DNA of 5,681 nucleotides from an uncultured Opitutia bacterium (GTDB lineage: Bacteria; Verrucomicrobiota; Verrucomicrobiia; Opitutales; UBA953). The stretch's first letter is position 1. Every line of letters starts with the position of its first letter. The translations under genes were made by a program, and so were the position numbers. The stretch lies in contig CAIYUD010000199.1 of NCBI GenBank assembly GCA_903929325.1, positions 1-5,681 of the forward strand, written 5' to 3'. This document shows positions 1 through 5,681 of the stretch, piece by piece. The notes under the pieces were generated by a model that was not told where the DNA came from, did no database searches, and saw only the letters and a list, made by a program, of their open reading frames with translations.

Positions 1-1
1 C

Positions 2-817
2 CCAGCTCTCATTTACGATCGAGTACATAATAACCCTTTGATCGCCACGGGTAGTTCAGCCGCATTGTATGTCGGCACTGGTTTCGCAATGGTCGTGAGT
101 GGAATTATTATCGGCGTCATTGTCGGAAAGTTACTACGTGTAGGCCAAGGTGTCTCCGAGCGGACATTTGCCTATGCCAGCGGCATTAACAACTTTGGCT
201 ATATTGGCATCCCGATTACGGCAGCACTGTTTGATAAGGACGTGGTCGGTGTCTTGCTCGTTCATAACGTTGGCGTCGAAGCCGCCGTATGGACAATTGG
301 TGTCGCCCATTTATCGGTACACAGCGGCGTGCGAGTTCTGCGAAACCTGATTCACCCGATGACGATGATTTTGGCGCTCGCGCTTGCAGTTAATTTATTC
401 GGTTTCGGAAACTCGACGGTGCCCGCATTCTTTGGTAAAGTTTGCCATGATGTCGGCAGTTGCGCTGTGCCAGTGGGGTTGATTCTAACAGGTATCTATA
501 TGCACGAAACGTTACGCGGGTTTCGCTTTTGGTCTGAGCCCCGTGCGACAATCGGATTTTTACTCGTCCGTCTTTTACTTGCGCCCGTGGTTATATTGCT
601 GGCGGCATCGTTTGTGACAGACCACAACTTGCGTCGCGTTATGTTGGTTCAGGCGGCTATGCCTGCGGGTATCTTCACATTCTTAATTGTCGGACATTGC
701 AAGGGTGACGTTCCGCTCGCTTTACGTGGAACAATTGTAACGTCGATACTCTGTCCATTGACGATTCCCATCTGGATTGAGGTTGGGCGTCGCTGGCTGG
801 GTATTTACAATTTATGA
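2..817 (+). CDS. AEC-family (auxin efflux carrier-like) transporter, 5'-truncated by window edge
   Basis: This is an inner-membrane permease of the Mem_trans/AEC family, whose members export or exchange small organic acids, amino acids or related anions. The reading frame is open to the left edge (first whole codon at 2), so the TTG at 38 is probably internal and the true start lies off the window. 271 residues are visible. Family members are usually about 300-320 aa with ten helices, so roughly the first 30-45 residues are missing. Family hallmarks are an early PALI segment, then a TFAYASGINNFGYIGIP stretch (codons near 167-217), LLVHNVGVEA (near 254-283) and a C-terminal half with helices containing CAVPVGLILTG and QAAMPAGIFTF. 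About eight hydrophobic segments can be counted. The TGA stop (815-817) overlaps the ATG of the next gene as ATGA, implying coupling with the FAD oxidoreductase. The family assignment is solid; the substrate is unknown. Confidence 0.88.
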   Translation, partial: PALIYDRVHNNPLIATGSSAALYVGTGFAMVVSGIIIGVIVGKLLRVGQGVSERTFAYASGINNFGYIGIPITAALFDKDVVGVLLVHNVGVEAAVWTIGVAHLSVHSGVRVLRNLIHPMTMILALALAVNLFGFGNSTVPAFFGKVCHDVGSCAVPVGLILTGIYMHETLRGFRFWSEPRATIGFLLVRLLLAPVVILLAASFVTDHNLRRVMLVQAAMPAGIFTFLIVGHCKGDVPLALRGTIVTSILCPLTIPIWIEVGRRWLGIYNL

Positions 818-1845
818 ACGTCCGAACGCTTGTTGTTGGGCAGGGGCTTGCAGGCTCACTCCTTGCACGACGTTTATCAACGACCGGGTCGGTTGCCGTT
901 GTTGATCCTGGACAGTCCAACGCAAGTTTGGTGGCTGCTGGATTGATGACGCCACTCACGGGACGTCGCTTTCGCTTAACGTCAGAGTATCCTCAGCTTT
1001 TTGCACGTGCCCGTGTTGCCTACACCGCACTGGGCGTCTTTAATCCTGTTACAGTTTACCGCATGTTCGCAGACGCCGAACAACGCTCCGAAGGTTTACG
1101 ACGAAGTGCTGAACTAGACTGCGCACCCTTTATTCAAAAAGTCACAGATATTCCTGGCCAATTAAGCCAAGACCTAACCGATACACAAGGCGGCGTCCTT
1201 ATGCATGGGGCTTGGGTAGATTTACCGAGATTTCTTGCAGATACCAAAACATGGTTGGGTGAACGGTTGATTAAAGATCAACTACACGCTCACGATATTG
1301 CAGATACACCCACGGGAATTCGTTGGAAAAATATTACCGCTGAACGTATGGTCTGGTGCGACGGATGGCGTGCGATGCTTCCCGGTGGATTATTTTCTAA
1401 TTTAACTTGGCAACCCGCGAAAGGAGAGTCGCTGGATATCACCTCGGACGCACCCGCTAAAGATTTTGTACTCAATCGAGAAGGTTGGGCTTTGCCGTGT
1501 GGTGAAGGGCGCTGGCGGACAGGTACGAATTGGGATTGGGAAGAGCAGGGTGAGCAGGTAACGGAAGCTCAGCGCAAAAAACTCCTAGCAAGATTTCATG
1601 GGTATTTTAATCACCCTATTTCAAGCACGGTTACCTCGCAGGCTGCCGGAACTCGCCCATGTACGCGCGATAATCGTCCGTACCTCGGCCAACACGCATC
1701 GCGCTTGCGCCACTATATCTTGAATGGACTCGGTCCGCGCGGGACAGTTTGGGCTCCCACGGCAATCGATCACCTTGAATCATTTCTAGAACAAGGTCTG
1801 CCCGTACCCGCTGAGCTCGACTATCGCCGAGCATTACTTTCCTGA
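814..1845 (+). CDS. DAO-type FAD-dependent oxidoreductase
   Basis: This 343-aa flavoprotein belongs to the D-amino-acid oxidase/glycine oxidase (DAO) fold family. Such enzymes typically oxidise an amine or amino-acid C-N bond using FAD and are usually cytosolic. The N-terminal Rossmann motif is VVGQGLAGSLLARRL (G9, G11, G14), with the ribose-binding acid at D31 after VAVV. Next comes SLVAAGLMTPLTGRR (38-52), a variant of the second FAD-contact region, resembling an uncharacterised DAO subfamily that carries an AAGL-NP-TG-R motif. The C-terminal FAD part shows GTRPCTRDNRPYLG (279-292) and NGLGPRGTVWAP (304-315), the family's closing flavin-binding loop. RTGTNWDW (235-242) matches the usual strand before the C-terminal helix. 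Length is slightly short of typical (350-380 aa) but both FAD ends are intact. The ATG lies in the 4-nt overlap with the transporter gene and has no visible Shine-Dalgarno (upstream tatttacaattt), which fits translational coupling. There is no signal peptide. Substrate unknown; resemblance to the MnmC oxidase domain is only fold-level. Confidence 0.85.
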   Translation: MNVRTLVVGQGLAGSLLARRLSTTGSVAVVDPGQSNASLVAAGLMTPLTGRRFRLTSEYPQLFARARVAYTALGVFNPVTVYRMFADAEQRSEGLRRSAELDCAPFIQKVTDIPGQLSQDLTDTQGGVLMHGAWVDLPRFLADTKTWLGERLIKDQLHAHDIADTPTGIRWKNITAERMVWCDGWRAMLPGGLFSNLTWQPAKGESLDITSDAPAKDFVLNREGWALPCGEGRWRTGTNWDWEEQGEQVTEAQRKKLLARFHGYFNHPISSTVTSQAAGTRPCTRDNRPYLGQHASRLRHYILNGLGPRGTVWAPTAIDHLESFLEQGLPVPAELDYRRALLS

Positions 1846-1859
1846 TTAAGGAAGGTAGT
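1833..1859 (+). terminator. Hairpin over the convergent stop-codon junction, possible transcript 3' end
   Basis: The arms ATTACTTTCCT (1833-1843) and AGGAAGGTAGT (1849-1859) pair over 11 positions on the plus-strand RNA, with two G:U pairs and a 5-nt loop (gatta). The loop and its flanks contain the last bases of the TGA stop of the FAD gene and the complement of the TAA stop of the DsbD-like gene. No U-run follows on either strand, so this is not a canonical intrinsic terminator. On the minus-strand RNA the two G:U pairs become C:A mismatches, so the structure favours the plus-strand transcript. A role in 3'-end formation or stability is inference. Confidence 0.35.
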
Positions 1860-3981
1860 AAATCAGGTGGGCAATTGTCCCAAGGTATAAAGCGCCTGCG
1901 ACAAGGCGTCCCCAGAAACGTTCGGCATCGGTACGATGGGGTGCGCCCCATCGACCCCAAATCCAGCAACAAGCGGCGATGATAACGAGCCCGATAGATG
2001 CATCACGCACCCAGCTAGCATCTTCGACCAGGGCATTGAGCACCCAAAGTAAGTAAAGCGCGTAGGCAAAGAGCGGGAATGACATCGCTTGTTTCAATGT
2101 CTCCATCCACTCACCCGGACGTGGCAGTAATCGGCTCAATGCAGGAAAGGCCGCTAGGAGTACGTAAGGCAATGCCATGCCGAATCCGATAACGGCGAAG
2201 AAGCAAAGGGTCTCCGTGGTTCCGCGTGAAGCATCGAGGGCAAAGCCAAGCGCTGCCCCTAGTCCGGGCGCTGTACATGGCGTTGCCACGACGGTCGCAA
2301 GTACACCTGAGAAAAAGGCACCGGTGTTACCTTCTTTGGTGGCAACATTGCTGGCGAGTCCTGTGCCGATTTCAAAAGTGCCAGCGAGTGACATGCCTAA
2401 AGTTACCATAAGCACTGCGGTCGCTAATACGAAACCCGTCGACTGCATTTGGAAGCCCCAACCGACGGCGCTTCCGCCTGATTTCAGGGCGAGAATAAGC
2501 CCCGCTAAAGCTAAGAAGCTTACAAGCACGCCGAACGCATACAGAAATGCTTGGCGAAGCGTCGTACGGTAATCTGTGCCACCTTGACGTGCAAATGAGA
2601 GGACCTTCAGTCCGATGACGGGGAAGACGCAGGGCATTAAGTTGAGTAATGCGCCGCCGAAGAATGCCATCACCAGCATTCCAAAGACTGTCGATGTTTC
2701 AGCTTTGAACGATTTGCCTGCGAGGCTTGCCGCTAAACCTTCGCGAACTTGAGATGCGGTCAGGAGTTCAGAAAGCACGACAGGCTCAGTACCTTTTCGG
2801 TAGAAGACATTTAGCGGAATGCCTTGTCGACCGAGTTTGCGAAGTTCTTCGGTGATGGCTGGATCTTTGCGTGTCCAATCCGCCTTTAAGGTAACCACGT
2901 TAGCTTTGGCGAAATCACGCTGAAGGTCTTCGTCGTGGTAAACGCGCTTATTAACCTGACAGGTGGCACACCAGCGCGCCGTGAAATCAACAAAGACAGT
3001 TTTACCTTCCGCGATTGCTTTGTTCTGGGCTTCTAATGTCCATGGCTGCCAGTTGGGCTCGCCGGTAGCCGTCGGTGCCTGCTCTGTGTTCACGCTTCCG
3101 CTGCTTTTAGGTACTTTCGCTTGTTCTTTAGGTGAAACCAGGACGACATTCACCCAGTGTGCTTCTTGGGAACGGTTATCTTTAACCAATGCAATGTAGC
3201 TCAGTGCACCTGAATCGAGAGCTTCGGGAGCATCTTTCAGGCTGAGTGTGGTGATGGCTAATCCAGAAGGCTTCCCGTTAACGGTCGCCGAAGTCATCGC
3301 TAAAGGTCCGAAGGTTGCGGAAGGGTTAACAAAGTTACGTGTTGGGAACCATTCGATGGGTCCAAGCACAGTGCCGAGTGTTCTTCCGGACAAAACTTCC
3401 GTTAGACGAAGTTGATCTGTTGGCTCGCTGGTACGTGTGTACTCAACGGTATATGTTTCACGTGGTACACGGGTCCAATCGATAGGTGTCTTTAGGACGG
3501 CGCTACTGCCTACTTTTACGCGGAGTACCACATCTGACTCTTGTGGGTAGCAGCCCTTATCATCGCATTCGAGCCAAGTGACATGTCCTTTGATGGTAAT
3601 CTCGCCTTGGGCATTGGCGGGAATTTTGGCAGTAAGAAAAAGATGGGTTTCACCTTCGTAGACGAAATTCATCACGCCCTGTAAATCAACACGCTTGGGC
3701 GCTGGCCATTCAGCTTCGTTGGCAATCTCTAGATGATTACCTGCGGAATCTTCTTGGACGGTCCATTTCCACGCGGGGATGTCTCCGGCATCACCTGGGT
3801 TCTTCCAGTAGATGTGGTAGTGCTCATCGCACCTGAATCGGACTGCAAATTGGAATTCTTTACCCGGTACAGCTGCCGAAGAAAGTGCAACGAGTTCGAC
3901 TTTCGTATGCGCACCCGCTGGCGTTAGTTGCGCATTCAGGGGAATGGCAACGAAGCAGAAGATGAGAGCTAATTGACGCAT
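1846..3981 (-). CDS. DsbD/ScsB-like thiol:disulfide interchange protein with internal thioredoxin domain
   Basis: This 711-aa inner-membrane electron transporter is expected to carry reducing equivalents from cytoplasmic thioredoxin to periplasmic thiol proteins (disulfide isomerases, cytochrome c maturation or peroxide-defence partners). A signal peptide (about 1-17, ending LNA) precedes a DsbD N-terminal/ScsB-type domain (about 25-160) with HIYWKNPGDAGDIP (56-69) and cysteines C139/C144 in LECDDKGCYP. A poorly recognised beta-rich linker domain follows (about 175-285). A thioredoxin domain (about 310-420) holds WCATC (C338/C341) and a likely cis-proline, P389 in GIPL. Eight hydrophobic helices span about 433-710, with the redox cysteines C451 (MPCVFP) and C569 (ATPCTAP). 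All six catalytic cysteines expected of DsbD are present. The oddity is domain order: classical DsbD has thioredoxin after the membrane domain, here it comes before. The ATG (3979-3981) has no Shine-Dalgarno; tataaa lies 3 nt upstream of it. The TAA stop abuts the convergent FAD gene. Confidence 0.88.
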   Translation of the reverse strand: MRQLALIFCFVAIPLNAQLTPAGAHTKVELVALSSAAVPGKEFQFAVRFRCDEHYHIYWKNPGDAGDIPAWKWTVQEDSAGNHLEIANEAEWPAPKRVDLQGVMNFVYEGETHLFLTAKIPANAQGEITIKGHVTWLECDDKGCYPQESDVVLRVKVGSSAVLKTPIDWTRVPRETYTVEYTRTSEPTDQLRLTEVLSGRTLGTVLGPIEWFPTRNFVNPSATFGPLAMTSATVNGKPSGLAITTLSLKDAPEALDSGALSYIALVKDNRSQEAHWVNVVLVSPKEQAKVPKSSGSVNTEQAPTATGEPNWQPWTLEAQNKAIAEGKTVFVDFTARWCATCQVNKRVYHDEDLQRDFAKANVVTLKADWTRKDPAITEELRKLGRQGIPLNVFYRKGTEPVVLSELLTASQVREGLAASLAGKSFKAETSTVFGMLVMAFFGGALLNLMPCVFPVIGLKVLSFARQGGTDYRTTLRQAFLYAFGVLVSFLALAGLILALKSGGSAVGWGFQMQSTGFVLATAVLMVTLGMSLAGTFEIGTGLASNVATKEGNTGAFFSGVLATVVATPCTAPGLGAALGFALDASRGTTETLCFFAVIGFGMALPYVLLAAFPALSRLLPRPGEWMETLKQAMSFPLFAYALYLLWVLNALVEDASWVRDASIGLVIIAACCWIWGRWGAPHRTDAERFWGRLVAGALYLGTIAHLIYYLP
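1934..1953. repeat. Perfect GC-rich inverted repeat inside the 3' end of the DsbD-like gene
   Basis: The arms cgatgggg (1934-1941) and ccccatcg (1946-1953) are perfectly complementary across a 4-nt loop (tgcg). The repeat lies about 90 nt beyond the plus-strand FAD gene stop and encodes part of the segment between the last two helices of the DsbD-like protein (near RWGAPHR). No U-run follows on either strand. It could be a chance product of coding sequence, or a structure at the 3' end of read-through transcripts from the plus-strand operon. Confidence 0.4.
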
Positions 3982-4051
3982 GGTTTTATACTGAGCGACA
4001 CCGCGTATGGATAAAGCCTAATGCACCTACGGTCGTTGCTATCCTAAGGGC

Positions 4052-5452
4052 TTAAGGCACGAGTTTGCAGGGTAGCAGCGCGGCATCCTTCATTCCGTGG
4101 ATAATCTTCTTATCCGCCGGACAAAAGGTCGCCAGTACCCCGGAGAGGCGTGCGGTATCACCATCCACAAAGTAGTAAGGGCAAAGCCGCAGGCGGCCTT
4201 CCATTGGCACTACCGCGCCGTCAGAACGGTAGACGGGGTGACTTAATCGTGCAGGTTTATGGTAATCTTGGAGAATGTGTAATGTCTCGTTCTCGGGATC
4301 TAGGCCGTCTTCAATCGCTTCAAGCCAAGCTTCGCGGGAAACGTCGCTACCTAAGGTTACACTGCGTGCACCCCAAGCTGTCTCATGAAAGCCACTTGCT
4401 TTGATAATGAGGTTACGTTCGCGCTGGGATGCATTAGCGAGTTCAGACCATTCACGAATAGGACGTCCTTCGACCAAAGGTGCATGGAGTACGGCGCTTG
4501 GTGGAAGCTGGGTGCGCTCCATAATCCACGTACGAGGCACAATCCGCATGAGTGTTTCGAGTTGGTCCTCTGGAAGGTTTTCTTTCCAAAACTCTGAGAG
4601 CACGGGGTGGTGGAGCAGGGCTAGCCCGAGTTTTTCTTCTTGGAAAGCACGCATCGGGGGCGTGACAACGACGGTGCCGTTTTCGACTGAAGTGAACAAA
4701 CCGTCGGCACCTTTGACGTTGGCTAAGTCGAAAAGTTCAAAAAACCGGTAGACGAGATCGACGCGACGTGGTGCGCCTTCAACAGGTACGCAAGTGTCTT
4801 GACCAAGCGTCATGACGTCGGAGGGGCGTACAACCCAGATGTCGCGCCCACGTCGACGTAAGGTGTCAGCGAGCCATTCAAATTCAGGACGATACGTCGC
4901 AGATTCTTCTGAGACCACAACGGCCACGACTGGGTCGGGCGTTTTGGGTGTGAGTGCTGAAAGCGCAGCAAAGAAACGATCTGGCATGTCGGCACCACCG
5001 ATAACGCTCGGACAGTCGTCGGCATAGACAGCATTCAGGTACGCGGTGAGCCCAATGCCACCCGGAACACTATCGAGCTCCGTTAGCATGAAGCCGTGAT
5101 CTGTGAGTAATAGGTCAGGTCGGAGAACGACGGGAATTTGGCCTTTGATGGCTCGGTGTCTACCATGAGCGATGAGACCTTCAGGTTTATGACGGTCTAA
5201 ATATTCTGCGACCCAGGGTGCAAAGAGATCACGGTTCCGTAATAATTTTTTGCCTTGGAATGAACGCGTGTAGAGACGTTCGAGTGCTCGTTGGTATCCT
5301 AGACAGGCTTCGCCTATTTTTTTAAGCTCAGCGACTTGTGCGACAGTCAACGGCCATGGCTCAGGCGAGAGTTGCCAGACCTTGCCCTCAAAGAGTGGCT
5401 GGTCGAGCAACTTGGTTCTGAGGGTTTCAATCGATGGCATAGGAGCTGACAC
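4052..5452 (-). CDS. Putative circularly permuted ATP-grasp ligase (uncharacterised)
   Basis: This 466-aa soluble protein resembles circularly permuted ATP-grasp enzymes (CP_ATPgrasp families, related to glutathionylspermidine synthetase), which use ATP to join a carboxylate to an amine via an acyl-phosphate. The metal-binding segment comes early: RPDLLLTDHGFMLTELDSVP (111-130) followed by GGIG, with E125 and D127 as candidate Mg ligands, like the E-x-N-PG end of ordinary ATP-grasp proteins. Then DLVYRFFELFDL (232-243), VVTPPMRAFQEEKLGLALL (262-280), and the likely nucleotide-binding part LIIKASGFHETAWGARS (348-364, K351) and HILQDYHKP (392-400). There is no signal peptide or membrane helix. 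The GTG start (5450-5452) is 12 nt upstream of an in-frame ATG (5438-5440, giving 462 aa); neither has a clear Shine-Dalgarno, so the start is uncertain. The DsbD-like gene follows after 70 nt, probably in the same transcript. Substrates cannot be inferred; the permuted ATP-grasp call rests on motif order, not on a search. Confidence 0.62.
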   Translation of the reverse strand: MSAPMPSIETLRTKLLDQPLFEGKVWQLSPEPWPLTVAQVAELKKIGEACLGYQRALERLYTRSFQGKKLLRNRDLFAPWVAEYLDRHKPEGLIAHGRHRAIKGQIPVVLRPDLLLTDHGFMLTELDSVPGGIGLTAYLNAVYADDCPSVIGGADMPDRFFAALSALTPKTPDPVVAVVVSEESATYRPEFEWLADTLRRRGRDIWVVRPSDVMTLGQDTCVPVEGAPRRVDLVYRFFELFDLANVKGADGLFTSVENGTVVVTPPMRAFQEEKLGLALLHHPVLSEFWKENLPEDQLETLMRIVPRTWIMERTQLPPSAVLHAPLVEGRPIREWSELANASQRERNLIIKASGFHETAWGARSVTLGSDVSREAWLEAIEDGLDPENETLHILQDYHKPARLSHPVYRSDGAVVPMEGRLRLCPYYFVDGDTARLSGVLATFCPADKKIIHGMKDAALLPCKLVP

Positions 5453-5478
5453 TCAATCTGTAGTGAGCGGATACAATG

Positions 5479-5499
5479 GCAAGCGAAGGTCGTGCTTGC
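5479..5499. repeat. Short inverted repeat right after the stop of the right-edge gene
   Basis: Arms gcaagc (5479-5484) and gcttgc (5494-5499) are 6-bp perfect complements around a 9-nt loop. They sit immediately downstream of the minus-strand TAA at 5500-5502 and 26 nt ahead of the ATP-grasp-like gene start. No U-run follows, so this is at best a weak intercistronic hairpin; chance is quite possible. Confidence 0.25.
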
Positions 5500-5681
5500 T
5501 TAGCTGCCGCGGCGTATTTCGGAACCTTGGAAGCGAATAGAGACGCGGTATACCTTCTTCACGCGGGTCAAAATCTGGTGTGTCTTTGGGTCAATCGATT
5601 CAGGAACCTCAATGCGGTGCAAATCAACCACAGCATGGAAGCCGCGTTCAGAGAAGATATCGATGAACATGGCAATTGCCA
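5500..5681 (-). CDS. Hypothetical protein, C-terminal 59 residues only
   Basis: The minus strand has an uninterrupted frame from the right edge to a TAA at 5500-5502, giving 59 residues plus a partial codon. The other two minus-strand frames both contain stops here. The visible residues run from AIAMFIDIFSERGFHAVVDL through HRIEVPESIDPKTHQILTRV to a basic tail KKVYRVSIRFQGSEIRRGS. The balanced, mildly basic composition with alternating hydrophobic residues (VYRVSIRF) looks like a helix followed by beta strands of a soluble domain. I do not recognise the family. An internal ATG (the fourth visible codon) exists, but the frame is open upstream, so the start most likely lies off the window. The next gene, the ATP-grasp-like ligase, begins 47 nt downstream on the same strand, so the two may be co-transcribed. 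Confidence 0.65.
   Translation of the reverse strand, partial: AIAMFIDIFSERGFHAVVDLHRIEVPESIDPKTHQILTRVKKVYRVSIRFQGSEIRRGS

Noticed and set aside
38..40. TTG as the start codon of the AEC transporter.
   Set aside because: The frame is open upstream to base 2 and already encodes family-like residues (PALIYDRV), so the TTG is an internal leucine codon.
1631..1972. 113-codon minus-strand frame spanning the convergent junction.
   Set aside because: It overlaps the conserved C-terminal FAD-binding part of the plus-strand gene and the C-terminus of the DsbD-like gene, both well supported; its product shows no family features.
2177..2572. 131-codon plus-strand open frame lying antisense to the membrane domain of the DsbD-like gene.
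   Set aside because: Its product is low-complexity (rich in A, P, S, T, K) with no domain, as expected from the reverse complement of a hydrophobic coding region. The minus-strand protein has clear family motifs throughout.
3982..4020. tataaa just upstream of the DsbD-like ATG, considered as a -10 promoter element.
   Set aside because: It is only 3 nt from the start codon and no plausible -35 element lies about 17 nt upstream; a leaderless transcript is possible but unsupported.
4042..4057. Near-palindrome cctaagggcttaagg at the stop of the ATP-grasp-like gene, considered as a terminator.
   Set aside because: Pairing needs a bulge and leaves a loop of only two bases, with no U-run on either strand.
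4401..4751. 116-codon plus-strand open frame inside the ATP-grasp-like gene.
   Set aside because: Product is Ser/Arg/Trp-rich without recognisable motifs, and the overlapping minus-strand frame carries the coherent motif series.

Overview
The window carries five protein genes in two convergent blocks, with almost no non-coding DNA. Base composition looks to be around half G+C by eye. The DsbD-type protein has a signal peptide and periplasmic domains, which points to a Gram-negative, double-membrane bacterium. The ScsB-like DsbD sequence style, the FAD-oxidoreductase subfamily and the lack of clear Shine-Dalgarno sequences before the internal starts are compatible with the Verrucomicrobiota (Opitutae-like) or a related group. 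That placement is a family-resemblance guess, not a demonstrated assignment.

Left block, plus strand (1-1845): the 3' part of an AEC-family (auxin efflux carrier, Mem_trans) transporter gene runs in from the left edge. It overlaps by 4 nt (ATGA) a gene for a DAO-type FAD-dependent oxidoreductase. The two are probably co-transcribed and translationally coupled, which suggests a transporter plus an oxidase acting on the same or related small organic/amino-acid-like substrates. The substrate cannot be read from the sequence.

Right block, minus strand (5681 down to 1846): in transcription order there is the C-terminal end of an unrecognised protein (stop at 5500), then a 466-aa protein resembling circularly permuted ATP-grasp ligases (5452-4052), then a 711-aa DsbD/ScsB-like thiol:disulfide transporter (3981-1846). 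The gaps are 47 and 70 nt with no convincing terminator or promoter, so this may be one operon. The DsbD-like protein has all three expected cysteine pairs. Its thioredoxin domain, however, lies between the N-terminal periplasmic domain and the membrane domain, rather than at the C-terminus as in classical DsbD.

The two blocks meet with abutting stop codons (TGA at 1843-1845, TTA at 1846-1848 reading as TAA on the minus strand) and zero intergenic bases. A predicted hairpin is centred exactly on this junction, and a second perfect GC-rich hairpin lies about 90 nt further on inside the DsbD reading frame. I saw no tRNA or rRNA genes, CRISPR arrays, insertion sequences, attachment sites or riboswitches, and no gene-free stretch longer than about 70 nt. 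Nothing here proves a new system. The best leads are the reordered DsbD, the orphan ATP-grasp-like ligase beside it, and the intergenic-free convergent junction.
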